Below are positions 41,893 through 50,190 of a stretch of 54,434 nucleotides of DNA, in pieces (the stretch's first letter is position 1; the number at the start of each line of letters is the position of its first letter). The DNA lies in NCBI GenBank assembly GCA_964369175.1, contig CAYJEM010000005.1:1-54434 (forward strand), read 5' to 3'. This DNA comes from Tannockella sp964369175 (GTDB lineage: Bacteria > Bacillota_I > Bacilli_A > Erysipelotrichales > Coprobacillaceae). Below the pieces are notes generated by a model. That model saw only the letters and a list, made by a program, of their open reading frames with translations, had not been told where the DNA came from and searched no databases. The translations under genes were made by a program, and so were the position numbers.

Positions 41893-42735
41893 ATGTATAA
41901 ATTATTATTAACAGATTTGGATGAAACGCTACTAGTTGATCATCATGTACCAGTTGAGAATCTAGAAGCAATAAAAAAAGCAAAAGAAAAAGGGACTTAT
42001 GTAGTGCCATGTACTGGTAGAGGATATGAGCTGATTAAAGATGTTTTATGTGAATTAGAAACATATGATAAACCAAATGAGTATTCTATTTGTTTTAATG
42101 GTGGGATGGTTGTTGAAAATAAGAATCGTAAAGTATTATTTTTTAAAGGATTAGAATATGAATGTTTAAAGAAACTTGTCGAACTATCAAATAATTATGA
42201 AGTTGGTTTAATGCTTTTTACTATTGATAAGTGTTATATGATTAATCCTGGACAATCAGAGATTGATCGAAAAATTGCTCAAAATGCTGATTTTGAAATA
42301 TTAGATATCGGGGCTGATATTTCATTTCTAAAAGATAACCAAATTGCTAAGGTGTTATATATTAAGGAAGATATGAATTACTTGCGAAAAATTGTTAGTG
42401 AATTACAAGATGATTTGAATAAGCTAAATGTAGCGATTAGTTATTCATCACATCGCTATTTAGAATTTAATGCTTTGGGTGTTAATAAAGGATCAGGGTT
42501 ACACTTTCTAGCAAACTACTTACAAATTCCAGTAAGTGAAGTAATTGCAGTTGGTGACAATTATAATGATGTAGAAATGATTAAAGAAGCTGGACTAGGA
42601 GTCTGTGTAGCAGGTGGATATGATGATATAAAATCTCTTGCTAAATATGTCACAGAAAATGACTATGATAAAGGTGCTGTTAAAGAAGTAATTGAAAAAT
42701 TTATACTAGTGGAGGAAGAGACAAATGGGATATAA
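41893..42735 (+). CDS. Cof-type HAD phosphatase, first of a tandem pair
   Basis: A 280-residue HAD-IIB hydrolase. Motif I is LLLTDLDETLL at the N-terminus, motif II VPCTGRGYEL near residue 39, a lysine follows in the core and motif IV is AVGDNYNDVEMI near 220. The C2B cap contains LGVNKGSGLHFLAN. TATGGAGG precedes the start, and an extended -10 (TGGTATGAT) is at 41860-41868. It overlaps the next gene by 11 bases and shares its architecture, implying gene duplication. Substrates are probably small phosphorylated sugars or cofactors. Confidence 0.88.
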   Translation: MYKLLLTDLDETLLVDHHVPVENLEAIKKAKEKGTYVVPCTGRGYELIKDVLCELETYDKPNEYSICFNGGMVVENKNRKVLFFKGLEYECLKKLVELSNNYEVGLMLFTIDKCYMINPGQSEIDRKIAQNADFEILDIGADISFLKDNQIAKVLYIKEDMNYLRKIVSELQDDLNKLNVAISYSSHRYLEFNALGVNKGSGLHFLANYLQIPVSEVIAVGDNYNDVEMIKEAGLGVCVAGGYDDIKSLAKYVTENDYDKGAVKEVIEKFILVEEETNGI

Positions 42736-43558
42736 ATTAATTGTTAGTGACTTAGATGAAACATTATTAAATGATCAACATCGTTGTCCTCAAAGCAATA
42801 TTGATGCTATAAAAAAAGCAAGAGAAGAATATGGTGTGAAGTTTGTATGTGGAACCGGTAGAGGATACCCATCAATTAATAGAGAACTACAAGATATTGG
42901 ATTATATGATATGGCAGGAGAGTATTCAATATCATATAACGGCGGTGCTATTACGGAAAACAAAGATTCAAGAGTTATTACTTTTAAAGGGTTAGGATTT
43001 GAAAAAATGAAAGAAATCTTTCAATTTGGTCTTAACTGTGATGTCTGTATCCATGTTTACACAATTGATTCCTTATATATGTTTAACGCCAATCAAGGAG
43101 AAATCGACCGTTTTAATGCTCATGGAACAGTTTTTCATGTTATTGAAGAAAACAGTGTGGACTTCTTAAAAGATGAAAAGATTGCTAAAATATTATTCCA
43201 AAACTTAGATGTACCATATCTAAAAACACTAGAACCACAAATGCAACATATTGTTAAAGAAGATGTTGAAGTAAGTTATTCTTCAAATCGCTATATCGAA
43301 TTTAATGCTCGTGGGGTTGATAAAGGACAAGGTGTTATTGAACTTGCGAGTATCTTAGGAATAGATATTAAAGATACAATTGCAGTTGGTGATAACTACA
43401 ACGATTTATCAATGTTACGTGTAGCTGGATTATCAGTAGCCGCAAATAACGCTGTAGATGATGTAAAAAAAGAATGTGATTATGTAACCAATGCAAATAA
43501 TAATGAAGGTGTAATAGCGGAATTGATCGCTAAGTTTATTTTCAATGAAGACGTTTAA
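42725..43558 (+). CDS. Cof-type HAD phosphatase, second of a tandem pair
   Basis: A 277-residue paralogue of the preceding gene. Motif I is LIVSDLDETLLND, motif II VCGTGRGYPSI and motif IV AVGDNYNDLSML. The cap core DKGQGVIELASILGI aligns with the sister protein, as do the hallmark VSYSSNRYIEFNARGV and SYSSHRYLEFNALGV segments. Placement at GGAGGAAGAGACAA with an 11-base overlap implies co-translation. The two may differ in substrate or form a heteromer. Confidence 0.88.
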   Translation: MGYKLIVSDLDETLLNDQHRCPQSNIDAIKKAREEYGVKFVCGTGRGYPSINRELQDIGLYDMAGEYSISYNGGAITENKDSRVITFKGLGFEKMKEIFQFGLNCDVCIHVYTIDSLYMFNANQGEIDRFNAHGTVFHVIEENSVDFLKDEKIAKILFQNLDVPYLKTLEPQMQHIVKEDVEVSYSSNRYIEFNARGVDKGQGVIELASILGIDIKDTIAVGDNYNDLSMLRVAGLSVAANNAVDDVKKECDYVTNANNNEGVIAELIAKFIFNEDV

Positions 43559-44210
43559 GAATATAATTGAAAAGCAAAGACAGCTCCCATACTTTCAAAA
43601 CATTGAAAACTTTATAGATGAAGAATATGCGACTAAAACAATCTTCCCACCTAGAAGCTGTCTATATGGGGCATTTGATCAATGTGAATTTGAAGACGTT
43701 AAAGTAGTTATTTTAGGACAAGATCCTTACCATGGTGATGGGCAAGCTAATGGTTTAGCATTCAGTGTAAATAAGGGGATGCCACTGCCACCAAGTTTGA
43801 AAAATATTTATAAGGAATTACACGATGATATTGGATGTCTTATACCATATCATGGAGATTTAACAAAATGGGCAAGACAAGGAGTTCTGTTATTAAATAC
43901 AACACTAACTGTTGAAAAAGCAAGAGCGAATAGTCATAGTAAATGTGGTTGGCAAAAATTCACTCAAAATGTTATTGATGAATTAAATAATCGAGAAAAA
44001 CCAATGGTATTTATATTGTGGGGCAAACAAGCAATTGATAAAGGAAAAAATATTGATACTTCAAAACATTGTGTAATTACTAGTGTTCATCCTTCGCCAC
44101 TTTCTTGTTATCGTGGATTTTTTGGGTCAAAACCCTTTAGCAAAGCAAATGCTTTTTTAGTGGAACAAGGAAGCATCCCCATTGATTGGAGCATTAATGA
44201 GTTATTTTAG
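43545..44210 (+). CDS. ung: Uracil-DNA glycosylase
   Basis: A 221-residue family 1 uracil-DNA glycosylase removing uracil from DNA in base-excision repair. The water-activating loop is VVILGQDPYHGDGQANG with catalytic Asp60. The conserved SVHPSPLSCYRGFFG near residue 180 carries the catalytic His and leucine-intercalation loop. The start overlaps the end of the HAD gene by 14 bases. folC starts inside its 3' end. Assignment is secure. Confidence 0.96.
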   Translation: MKTFKNIIEKQRQLPYFQNIENFIDEEYATKTIFPPRSCLYGAFDQCEFEDVKVVILGQDPYHGDGQANGLAFSVNKGMPLPPSLKNIYKELHDDIGCLIPYHGDLTKWARQGVLLLNTTLTVEKARANSHSKCGWQKFTQNVIDELNNREKPMVFILWGKQAIDKGKNIDTSKHCVITSVHPSPLSCYRGFFGSKPFSKANAFLVEQGSIPIDWSINELF

Positions 44211-45318
44211 TAATATTAATGATGCTATTAGTTATATAGAATCAAAACGTAGTAAAAGAACCCTAGAACAATTCCAAGATACTTTAAAAAAACATAATAT
44301 AAATACTGATATTCCTAATGTCATCCATGTTGCTGGAACAAATGGAAAAGGCTCAACAGTTACAATGATAAAAGACTTATTAATGCATCATGGCTTTACC
44401 GTAGGGACATTTACATCCCCGTATATGATTTGTCATAATGACCGTATTTGTATTAATAATCAAATGATTGATGATACTACCTTGTTGCAATATGTAAATA
44501 CACATTATCAATTAATAGAAGATGAAGGTTTGTCAATGTTTGAAATTGATGTGTTGTTTATGTTGTTATATTTTACTAAAAAGCAACCTGATTTTTGTAT
44601 TATAGAAGTAGGCATTGGTGGACTGCTTGATAAAACAAATGTTCTAAGTAGTAAAGTGGCAGTAATTACGAACATTGGCTATGATCACGAATTTATGTTA
44701 GGAAACACGCTTGAACAAATTGCTAGTCATAAAGCTGGGATTATTAAAGAATACCAAAAGTGTTATACAACTGAAACGAATCCGAATCTGCAAAATATAT
44801 TTATTCAAGAAGCTATTCAAAAAAATAGTATAGTGCATTTGGTTTCAACCAATACCAAGTACGATTTGAATAGGATGGTATTGTATCAGCGTTTAAATAT
44901 TTCCCTGGCAATTGCAGTTATAGAGAATATTATAAAAATAGAACCAGAAAAAGTGCAAGCAGCTATTGATGCCTTTTACATGCCTGGACGTTTTGAAAAG
45001 ATTGGGAAGTTTTATATTGATGGGGCACATAATGTTAGTGGAATTCAAGCAATAGTTACGGCTATTGAGGAAATTAACAGCCAATCATTATGCATTATCT
45101 TTAGTGCCCTGCAAGATAAAGACAGAGAAAATATGCTATCATTATTAAGTAAGTATAAATTATATCAAGTGTATTTTGATGACGAACGTTGTTTAAAACA
45201 AGGGGTATATTATAAAGAACAAATGATAAAAGCATATCAAGAGTATGAACATATTGTTGTTGTAGGTTCTATGCACTTTGCATCAGTAGCTAGAAAATAT
45301 GCTAGTACGTTAATATAA
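44197..45318 (+). CDS. folC: Folylpolyglutamate synthase/dihydrofolate synthase
   Basis: A 373-residue Mur-ligase-family enzyme that adds glutamate to folates, and in many bacteria to dihydropteroate. The ATP-binding P-loop HVAGTNGKGST is near residue 40. The metal-binding VEVGIGGLLDKTNV analogue reads IIEVGIGGLLDKTNVL, and the C-terminal domain opens GRFEKIGKFYIDGAHN. The ATG at 44197 follows TGGAG; an upstream TTG at 44182 has no site. The length is slightly below the family mean, with no obvious break. A terminator follows. Confidence 0.92.
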   Translation: MSYFSNINDAISYIESKRSKRTLEQFQDTLKKHNINTDIPNVIHVAGTNGKGSTVTMIKDLLMHHGFTVGTFTSPYMICHNDRICINNQMIDDTTLLQYVNTHYQLIEDEGLSMFEIDVLFMLLYFTKKQPDFCIIEVGIGGLLDKTNVLSSKVAVITNIGYDHEFMLGNTLEQIASHKAGIIKEYQKCYTTETNPNLQNIFIQEAIQKNSIVHLVSTNTKYDLNRMVLYQRLNISLAIAVIENIIKIEPEKVQAAIDAFYMPGRFEKIGKFYIDGAHNVSGIQAIVTAIEEINSQSLCIIFSALQDKDRENMLSLLSKYKLYQVYFDDERCLKQGVYYKEQMIKAYQEYEHIVVVGSMHFASVARKYASTLI

Positions 45319-45325
45319 TTAATCT

Positions 45326-45358
45326 AAATGCACAAGCAATAGCTTGTGCATTGTCTAT
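45326..45358. terminator. Terminator between folC and gerQ
   Basis: AATGCACAAGC-AATA-GCTTGTGCATT with tail GTCTATTT on plus and TTTAGATTAATT on minus, between convergent genes. It likely serves both. Confidence 0.8.
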
Positions 45359-45679
45359 TTAAGGTCCATAGTTTAATGGTTCTTCAAACTCGGCCCAAGC
45401 GTAGTATACAGATGCAAGTAAATAACGTTTATTGTTTACCTTATCAAAAATGACAAAATGGTCTCGTCCAGCCTGCTCTAATACACCTGTATATACTTGG
45501 TCACGCCAATCTGTGCTTCCAGTATATGTGAAGTAAAAAGTACCTGTTTTACCAATATTATTTCGTAAAATATTTTCGGTATATAAAGCTGTACTTGGAG
45601 ATGTGTCAACTCGCTTTTGACGTTCGTTGAAATCTTCTTCACGTACTAAATATGGATTTAAATCATTAAAATAGTTCAT
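45359..45679 (-). CDS. gerQ: Spore coat protein GerQ-like
   Basis: A 106-residue spore coat protein needed with CwlJ for germination. The conserved part has YTENILRNNIGK, the strand VYTGVLEQAGRDHFVIFD and NKRYLLASVYYAWAEF, all matching the GerQ family pattern. It lacks the long Gln/Tyr-rich N-terminus of Bacillus GerQ. AGGAGG precedes the ATG at 45679. It follows the cwlJ-like gene by nine bases, the same pairing as in Bacillus, which supports both calls and shows the host makes spores. Confidence 0.85.
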   Translation of the reverse strand: MNYFNDLNPYLVREEDFNERQKRVDTSPSTALYTENILRNNIGKTGTFYFTYTGSTDWRDQVYTGVLEQAGRDHFVIFDKVNNKRYLLASVYYAWAEFEEPLNYGP

Positions 45680-45688
45680 ATTTCCTCC

Positions 45689-46111
45689 TTATAATTTACA
45701 ATTCAAGTCATCTTTTGAATCATAGAAGCAATGTTTTTTATACCTTCCAGCTAAAGTACCAAAGAATTCTGGTGGACAAGTCACATTAGTTCCGGGATTT
45801 TTAAACCACAATGCATAATATGCTGGATCTCGTCGGTAATTAAATATTGCTTTTTTTGCAAGTTCTAATTCTTTGGCATTTGCACCTTGATAAAATAAAG
45901 GTGTATTTATTCCAGCAAAAGCATTTAGTTGGTAAATAGCGTCGGTGATGGTAGGTGTTAAGTCAAATACATCACATGTTGCAACAACGCGATTAACAAC
46001 AACATTACCAACTAGTAACATACCAATTTCTCCTTCGCCGACCGCCTCTGAACGAATTAGTCGTGCAAGTAATTCAATTTCCTTTTCTGTATAAGCAACT
46101 CGAGGGCTCAT
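45689..46111 (-). CDS. cwlJ: Cell wall hydrolase CwlJ (SleB family)
   Basis: A 140-residue spore cortex-lytic enzyme of the SleB/CwlJ hydrolase_2 family. The catalytic Glu lies in LLARLIRSEAVGEGEIGMLLVGNVVVNR near residue 24, and the FYQGANAKELELAKKA and DPAYYALWFKNP segments are typical. It lacks a signal peptide, as CwlJ does, and lacks the peptidoglycan-binding domain of SleB. The start at 46111 follows GAGGTGATACT. It lies behind a sigma-E-like promoter and is first in an operon with gerQ, so it is probably made in the mother cell and placed in the coat. Confidence 0.9.
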   Translation of the reverse strand: MSPRVAYTEKEIELLARLIRSEAVGEGEIGMLLVGNVVVNRVVATCDVFDLTPTITDAIYQLNAFAGINTPLFYQGANAKELELAKKAIFNYRRDPAYYALWFKNPGTNVTCPPEFFGTLAGRYKKHCFYDSKDDLNCKL

Positions 46112-46128
46112 AGTATCACCTCATAAAA

Positions 46129-46156
46129 ATAATATGCTTCAAAAGTGAATTTATGA
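46129..46156 (-). promoter_or_regulatory. Sigma-E-like sporulation promoter of cwlJ-gerQ
   Basis: On the minus strand TCATAAA, 13 bases and CATATTAT match the sigma-E (mother cell) pattern KMATATT / CATACAHT with near-correct spacing. It lies 18 bases upstream of the cwlJ start. Confidence 0.5.
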
Positions 46157-46170
46157 ATAATTGGGAAAGG

Positions 46171-46199
46171 TTGAAATATCGTATAAATTTGTGTACAAT
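46171..46199 (+). promoter_or_regulatory. Promoter of the lipoprotein gene
   Basis: TTGAAA (46171-46176), 17 bases and TACAAT (46194-46199), a strong vegetative promoter about 35 bases before the start codon. Confidence 0.7.
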
Positions 46200-46233
46200 A
46201 GATACAGAGTTTATTATATTTTAAGGAGGAAGT

Positions 46234-46782
46234 ATGAAAAGTGTAAAGAAGATACTTATTCTATTGTTAAGTATCGCAACTTTAACAGCTTGTGGGAGCA
46301 AGGAAAAAGAAGTTGTTGTAAATAAAGATGGGACAAAGTACGAGGTAAGTGAGGCAGTAAATTTTTATTATCCTGCTGGTTATCAGCAAGCTAAAACAGC
46401 TAATGCAAAATCGGTAGCTTTAGATGAAGAATACAAAATCCTAATGTTTAATAAAGAAAATCAATCATACTTTTATACGGGAATAGAAGATGAGACTGAA
46501 AATGTTATTGAGGAAAAAGAAGTATTATTTGTAGCTTCGCTCGAGGAAGATAAAGCAACTATTGACTCAACTACTGATATTGAATTAGAGAGTGGGATAA
46601 CGGTATTACAAGTCAAAGGCAACTATCAAGAAACAGGTGTAAATTTTATTTTGATTGTTTATTTTGAAGAAAAAACAACACATGTGCTTGGTTACTTTGC
46701 AAATAGTGAAGATTTTAAAGATAATGTAAATCAAGTTGAAACGTTTCTAGAAACATTAACTGTTCAAAGTGAAACAAATTAG
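46234..46782 (+). CDS. Lipoprotein of unknown function
   Basis: A 182-residue lipoprotein. The signal peptide ends in lipobox LTAC (Cys20). The mature part is a compact alpha-beta domain of about 150 residues, rich in Glu, Lys, Thr and Val, with strands such as SEAVNFYYPAGYQQ, VALDEEYKILMFN and VNFILIVYFEEKTTHVLGY. No catalytic motif is seen. TAAGGAGG precedes the ATG at 46234. It resembles small PsbP/DUF4367-like stress lipoproteins in outline only, so I leave it unnamed. Confidence 0.75.
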   Translation: MKSVKKILILLLSIATLTACGSKEKEVVVNKDGTKYEVSEAVNFYYPAGYQQAKTANAKSVALDEEYKILMFNKENQSYFYTGIEDETENVIEEKEVLFVASLEEDKATIDSTTDIELESGITVLQVKGNYQETGVNFILIVYFEEKTTHVLGYFANSEDFKDNVNQVETFLETLTVQSETN

Positions 46783-46810
46783 TTGTAAAGCGTATATTTT
46801 ATGATATACT
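46783..46810 (+). promoter_or_regulatory. Promoter of the cysS T-box transcript
   Basis: TTGTAA (46783-46788), 16 bases and TATACT (46805-46810) lie just upstream of the T-box leader. Confidence 0.6.
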
Positions 46811-46822
46811 GAACTAAATTAT

Positions 46823-47018
46823 AAGTAAGAAAAGTATGATATGGATATTGATTATAGAGAAAGCTAGATGGTGGAAATGCTTGCAATAATATATCAAAAA
46901 TGCCCTTACTTGAGTCTTTTGAAAAGAAAGAACGTGAACTAGCGTTAATAGTACTAATTAAGCATATACTACTTGGTGGATAAGCGCTTTGGCGTCTAGG
47001 TAGTACTGCTTTTTTTTG
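46823..47018 (+). promoter_or_regulatory. T-box riboswitch, tRNA-Cys
   Basis: Stem I base pairs AAGTAAG (46823-46829) with CTTACTT (46905-46911). Above the specifier loop TGATAT (46837-46842) pairs with ATATCA (46891-46896). The loop holds AGTA on the 5' side and a TGC cysteine specifier at 46901-46903. The T-box bulge TGGA (46977-46980) complements tRNA-Cys UCCA. A terminator with arms 46961-46972 and 46999-47010 plus a T run ends the leader. Uncharged tRNA-Cys should permit cysS expression. Confidence 0.85.
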
Positions 47019-47034
47019 TGGGAAAGGAGAATTT

Positions 47035-48372
47035 ATGAAATTATTTAATACCCTAACAAATAAAAAAGAAGAGTTTAAACCAATTAAAAAAGATCATGTG
47101 AGTATGTATGTTTGTGGACCAACGGTCTATAATTACGTTCATATCGGAAATACGCGCCCTATGGTTGTATTTGATGTACTACGTCGTACATTAGAATATA
47201 GCGGATATAAAGTTGATTTTGTATCAAACTTTACGGATGTTGATGATAAAATTATTACAGCTGCAAAAAATGAAGGTGTAACAGAAAAAGAGTTAACAGA
47301 TAAATATATTGAAGCTTATAATGAAGTGCGTCAAGGATTGAATTTATTATTTCCAACACATTCACCAAGAGTAACAGAAACAATGGAACAAATTATATCC
47401 TTTATTAAAGAATTAGTTGACGAAGGATTTGCATATGAAGTAGAAGGTGATGTATACTTTAGAGTAACTAAAATTCCAGAGTATGGACAACTATCAAAAA
47501 TAAAAATTGATGACTTAGTTGCGGGTGCTAGTAACCGTGTGGATGAAAACACAAAAAAAGAACACAGTACTGATTTTGCATTATGGAAGAAAACAGATGA
47601 TGGAATTCAATTCGACAGTCCTTGGTCTAAAGGAAGACCCGGATGGCATACTGAATGTGTAGTTATGATTCGTGATATCTTTGAAGATGGAAAAATTGAT
47701 ATCCATGGTGGTGGACAAGATTTAAAGTTCCCGCATCATGAAAATGAAATTGCTCAATCAATGGCATGTAATCATCATCCAATTGCGCACACTTGGATGC
47801 ATAATCAAATGATTACTATTAAAAATGAAAAAATGTCTAAATCAAAAGGAAATGTTTTATGGGCAAAGGATTTATTAGAAGATTTAGGTGTTAATGTTTT
47901 TAAATGGTTAATGTTATCATCACATTACCGAAACCCTTTAAACTTCACTGATGAAGTTTTGGAAGGTGTTAAAAAAGAAGTTTTAAAAGTTGAACAAATT
48001 GTAAAACAACTGTCTGTATATAAGCAACTTCATAACTTGCCACATGGCATAGTGAATACAGAAAAAGTAGATACAATGGTAAATGCGCTTCTAGATGATT
48101 TAAATACATCTTTAGCTCTTACAAATATTTTAGATGCTGTAAAAGAAGCAAATCAATTATGGCGTCAAAGAGAAAAAGATGATATTAAATTGATGAATGC
48201 TCTAGCAACAATATTAAAGATGACAGATGTTATTGGATTTGTATTTAAAGGCGTAAAAATGGACGTAGAAATGATTGAATTATACAATAAGTGGGATGAA
48301 GCAAAGAAAAACAAAGATTTTGAGGAAGCAGATAAAATGCGTGCTATACTCGTATCTAAAGGGATTATATAA
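47035..48372 (+). CDS. cysS: Cysteinyl-tRNA synthetase
   Basis: A 445-residue class I synthetase charging tRNA-Cys. The HIGH motif is YVHIGNTRP near residue 35 and the KMSKS motif is EKMSKSKGN near 266. Zinc ligands include Cys in MYVCGPT and the later GWHTECVVM and HGGGQDLKFPHHENE region. The length is slightly short at the C-terminus relative to E. coli, as in many Firmicutes. GGAAAGGAG precedes the ATG. The gene is under the upstream T-box, and mrnC starts on its last base. Confidence 0.97.
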   Translation: MKLFNTLTNKKEEFKPIKKDHVSMYVCGPTVYNYVHIGNTRPMVVFDVLRRTLEYSGYKVDFVSNFTDVDDKIITAAKNEGVTEKELTDKYIEAYNEVRQGLNLLFPTHSPRVTETMEQIISFIKELVDEGFAYEVEGDVYFRVTKIPEYGQLSKIKIDDLVAGASNRVDENTKKEHSTDFALWKKTDDGIQFDSPWSKGRPGWHTECVVMIRDIFEDGKIDIHGGGQDLKFPHHENEIAQSMACNHHPIAHTWMHNQMITIKNEKMSKSKGNVLWAKDLLEDLGVNVFKWLMLSSHYRNPLNFTDEVLEGVKKEVLKVEQIVKQLSVYKQLHNLPHGIVNTEKVDTMVNALLDDLNTSLALTNILDAVKEANQLWRQREKDDIKLMNALATILKMTDVIGFVFKGVKMDVEMIELYNKWDEAKKNKDFEEADKMRAILVSKGII

Positions 48373-48752
48373 TGAGGCCGGAGTTAATAAATGCATTAAC
48401 TCTTGCATACTTAGGAGATGCATATTTTGAGTTGTTAGTTAGGGAATATTTGATTAGAGAAACTGATGTTTCAAAATCATATGATTATCAAAAACATGCA
48501 ATTACTTTTGTAAGTGCTAAGAGTCATATGGCATTTATGAAAAAAGCAATGGAAGAAGATTGGTTAACAGAATCAGAAATAGATATTTATAAAAGAGGAA
48601 GAAATTCCAAAAGTAAAAGTAAAAATGAAACAATTGCCCATAGCCATTCAACTGGCTTTGAGGCAATTATTGGACATTTATATTTAAATAAAGAATTAGA
48701 TCGTATACAGGAAATATTTGAGATATATAAAAAATTTTGTAATACTTTATAA
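48372..48752 (+). CDS. mrnC: Mini-ribonuclease 3
   Basis: A 126-residue RNase III catalytic domain lacking a double-stranded RNA binding domain, which matures 23S rRNA in Firmicutes. The signature ALTLAYLGDAYFELLVREYLI lies near the start, and TGFEAIIGHLYLNKELDRI completes the active site. The start overlaps the cysS stop (TAATG). Position directly after cysS and before rlmB is the standard Firmicute order. Confidence 0.93.
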   Translation: MRPELINALTLAYLGDAYFELLVREYLIRETDVSKSYDYQKHAITFVSAKSHMAFMKKAMEEDWLTESEIDIYKRGRNSKSKSKNETIAHSHSTGFEAIIGHLYLNKELDRIQEIFEIYKKFCNTL

Positions 48753-48797
48753 TGGAACAAATTTGAAAAAACTATGAAACAAAAGAGGATGTAAATT

Positions 48798-49523
48798 ATG
48801 GAACAATATATATATGGAAGAAATACAGTAATAGAAGCGTTAAAAGGGGACAAAGCAATACATAGAATATGCTTACTTCAAAAAGATCCTGCCATTATTG
48901 ACATAGCTCGAAAAAAGAGAATTCCAGTAGAGTTAGCTGATAAACACCATTTCTATCAAATGGTTGGTAAAGTTGTACATCAAGGAGTTGTTGCTTGTAT
49001 AGAGGAGTATCGATACTTTTCTATTGATGAAGTACTTTCATCAATAAAACCAACAAAGCAGCCATTATTAGTGATGTTAGATGGGTTAGAGGATCCACAT
49101 AATTTAGGTGCTATTTTACGTACTTGTGATGCAATTGGTGTTGATGGTGTTATTATTGGAAAAAATCGTAGTGTTAGTTTAAATGCAACAGTTGCCAAAG
49201 TATCAACAGGAGCAATTGATCATGTACCAGTAGTTCAAGTAACGAATTTATCTAGAACGATTAATGAGTTAAAAGATAAAGGATATTGGATTGTTGGATG
49301 TGATTTAGATAAAGATAGTGTAGATTATCGTAGTGTCAATTATGATATGCCGACAGTTTTAGTTATGGGTTCTGAAGGATTTGGAATTTCTAGACTTGTA
49401 AAAAAACAGTGTGACTATCATGTGATATTGCCAATGACTGGACACGTTACATCATTAAATGTGTCAGTAGCAACTGCTATCTTACTATACCAAGTGCATC
49501 AATCACGTCACCCCTTTAAATAG
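48798..49523 (+). CDS. rlmB: 23S rRNA (guanosine-2'-O)-methyltransferase RlmB
   Basis: A 241-residue SPOUT (TrmH-family) methyltransferase predicted to methylate G2251 of 23S rRNA. The N-terminal substrate-binding domain (YIYGRNTVIEAL) is followed by the knotted catalytic domain with LDGLEDPHNLGAILRTCDAIG, VLVMGSEGFGISRLVKK and MTGHVTSLNVSVATAILLY, all typical. It follows mrnC by 45 bases. In Bacillus yacP follows this gene, and here it is missing. Confidence 0.93.
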   Translation: MEQYIYGRNTVIEALKGDKAIHRICLLQKDPAIIDIARKKRIPVELADKHHFYQMVGKVVHQGVVACIEEYRYFSIDEVLSSIKPTKQPLLVMLDGLEDPHNLGAILRTCDAIGVDGVIIGKNRSVSLNATVAKVSTGAIDHVPVVQVTNLSRTINELKDKGYWIVGCDLDKDSVDYRSVNYDMPTVLVMGSEGFGISRLVKKQCDYHVILPMTGHVTSLNVSVATAILLYQVHQSRHPFK

Positions 49524-49540
49524 AAAGGGAGGTAACCAAT

Positions 49541-50125
49541 ATGGGTTACAATGAAGAGGAGTTATTATATTTAAGTAAGCAAGGTTGTCCAATTGCTACA
49601 GAGTATTTACTTAGGTGGTGTAAAGAATATGTTGAAAAAGTAATGCGTAATGTTAGTGTATATAATCAAAGTATCTATGATTTTCATGATTTAATTCAAT
49701 GTGCATGGATTACTTGTATACAAGCGCTAGATCGATATCGCAGTGATAAGAAGTGTCGACTTAAAACATATCTTACAACCGTGATTCGAAATCAAGTGTC
49801 ATCATTGCTTAGAAAAGTCTGTTTGGAGAAAGAAAGATTTCATGATCATAGTATTTCTTTAGACGAACAAAATAAGTCAGGATATTTCTATAATGAAGTC
49901 ATTAGTGATTCTAGAAATCAATATAATCCTCGAACTTATTTATATGTTAGTGAAACAAAGATGAATTATGAAAATATTATAAATACACAATGTTCACCAC
50001 TAGAAAAGGAAGTAATTGCCCTAAAGGCAAAAGGGAAAACGCATAAAGAAATAGCACAATCCTTAAATGTTGAAATAAAGGTTGTTTATAATGCGTTATA
50101 TCGCATACAAAAAAAGCTTACATAA
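49541..50125 (+). CDS. sigH: RNA polymerase sigma factor of the SigH type
   Basis: A 194-residue sigma-70-family protein in the position held by sigH in Bacillus (after rlmB, before rpmG-secE-nusG). Region 2 has DLIQCAWITCIQALDRYRSDK and LKTYLTTVIRNQV; region 4 has CSPLEKEVIALKAKGKTHKEIA ending in a helix-turn-helix. The middle HDHSISLDE ... NPRTYLYV resembles the SigH linker. SigH directs early sporulation and competence genes. The protein is diverged, so the role is inferred from synteny plus domain order. GGGAGG precedes the start. Confidence 0.75.
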   Translation: MGYNEEELLYLSKQGCPIATEYLLRWCKEYVEKVMRNVSVYNQSIYDFHDLIQCAWITCIQALDRYRSDKKCRLKTYLTTVIRNQVSSLLRKVCLEKERFHDHSISLDEQNKSGYFYNEVISDSRNQYNPRTYLYVSETKMNYENIINTQCSPLEKEVIALKAKGKTHKEIAQSLNVEIKVVYNALYRIQKKLT

Positions 50126-50135
50126 CATAAATAAT

Positions 50136-50164
50136 TTGACTATACAAGGTAATTGTGCTAAATT
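50136..50164 (+). promoter_or_regulatory. Promoter of the rpmG-secE-nusG unit
   Basis: TTGACT (50136-50141), 17 bases and TAAATT (50159-50164), overlapping a second -10-like TATAAT at 50164-50169. Either would give a short leader before rpmG. Confidence 0.5.
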
Positions 50165-50190
50165 ATAATAGCGAGAAAAGAGCTGATAAT

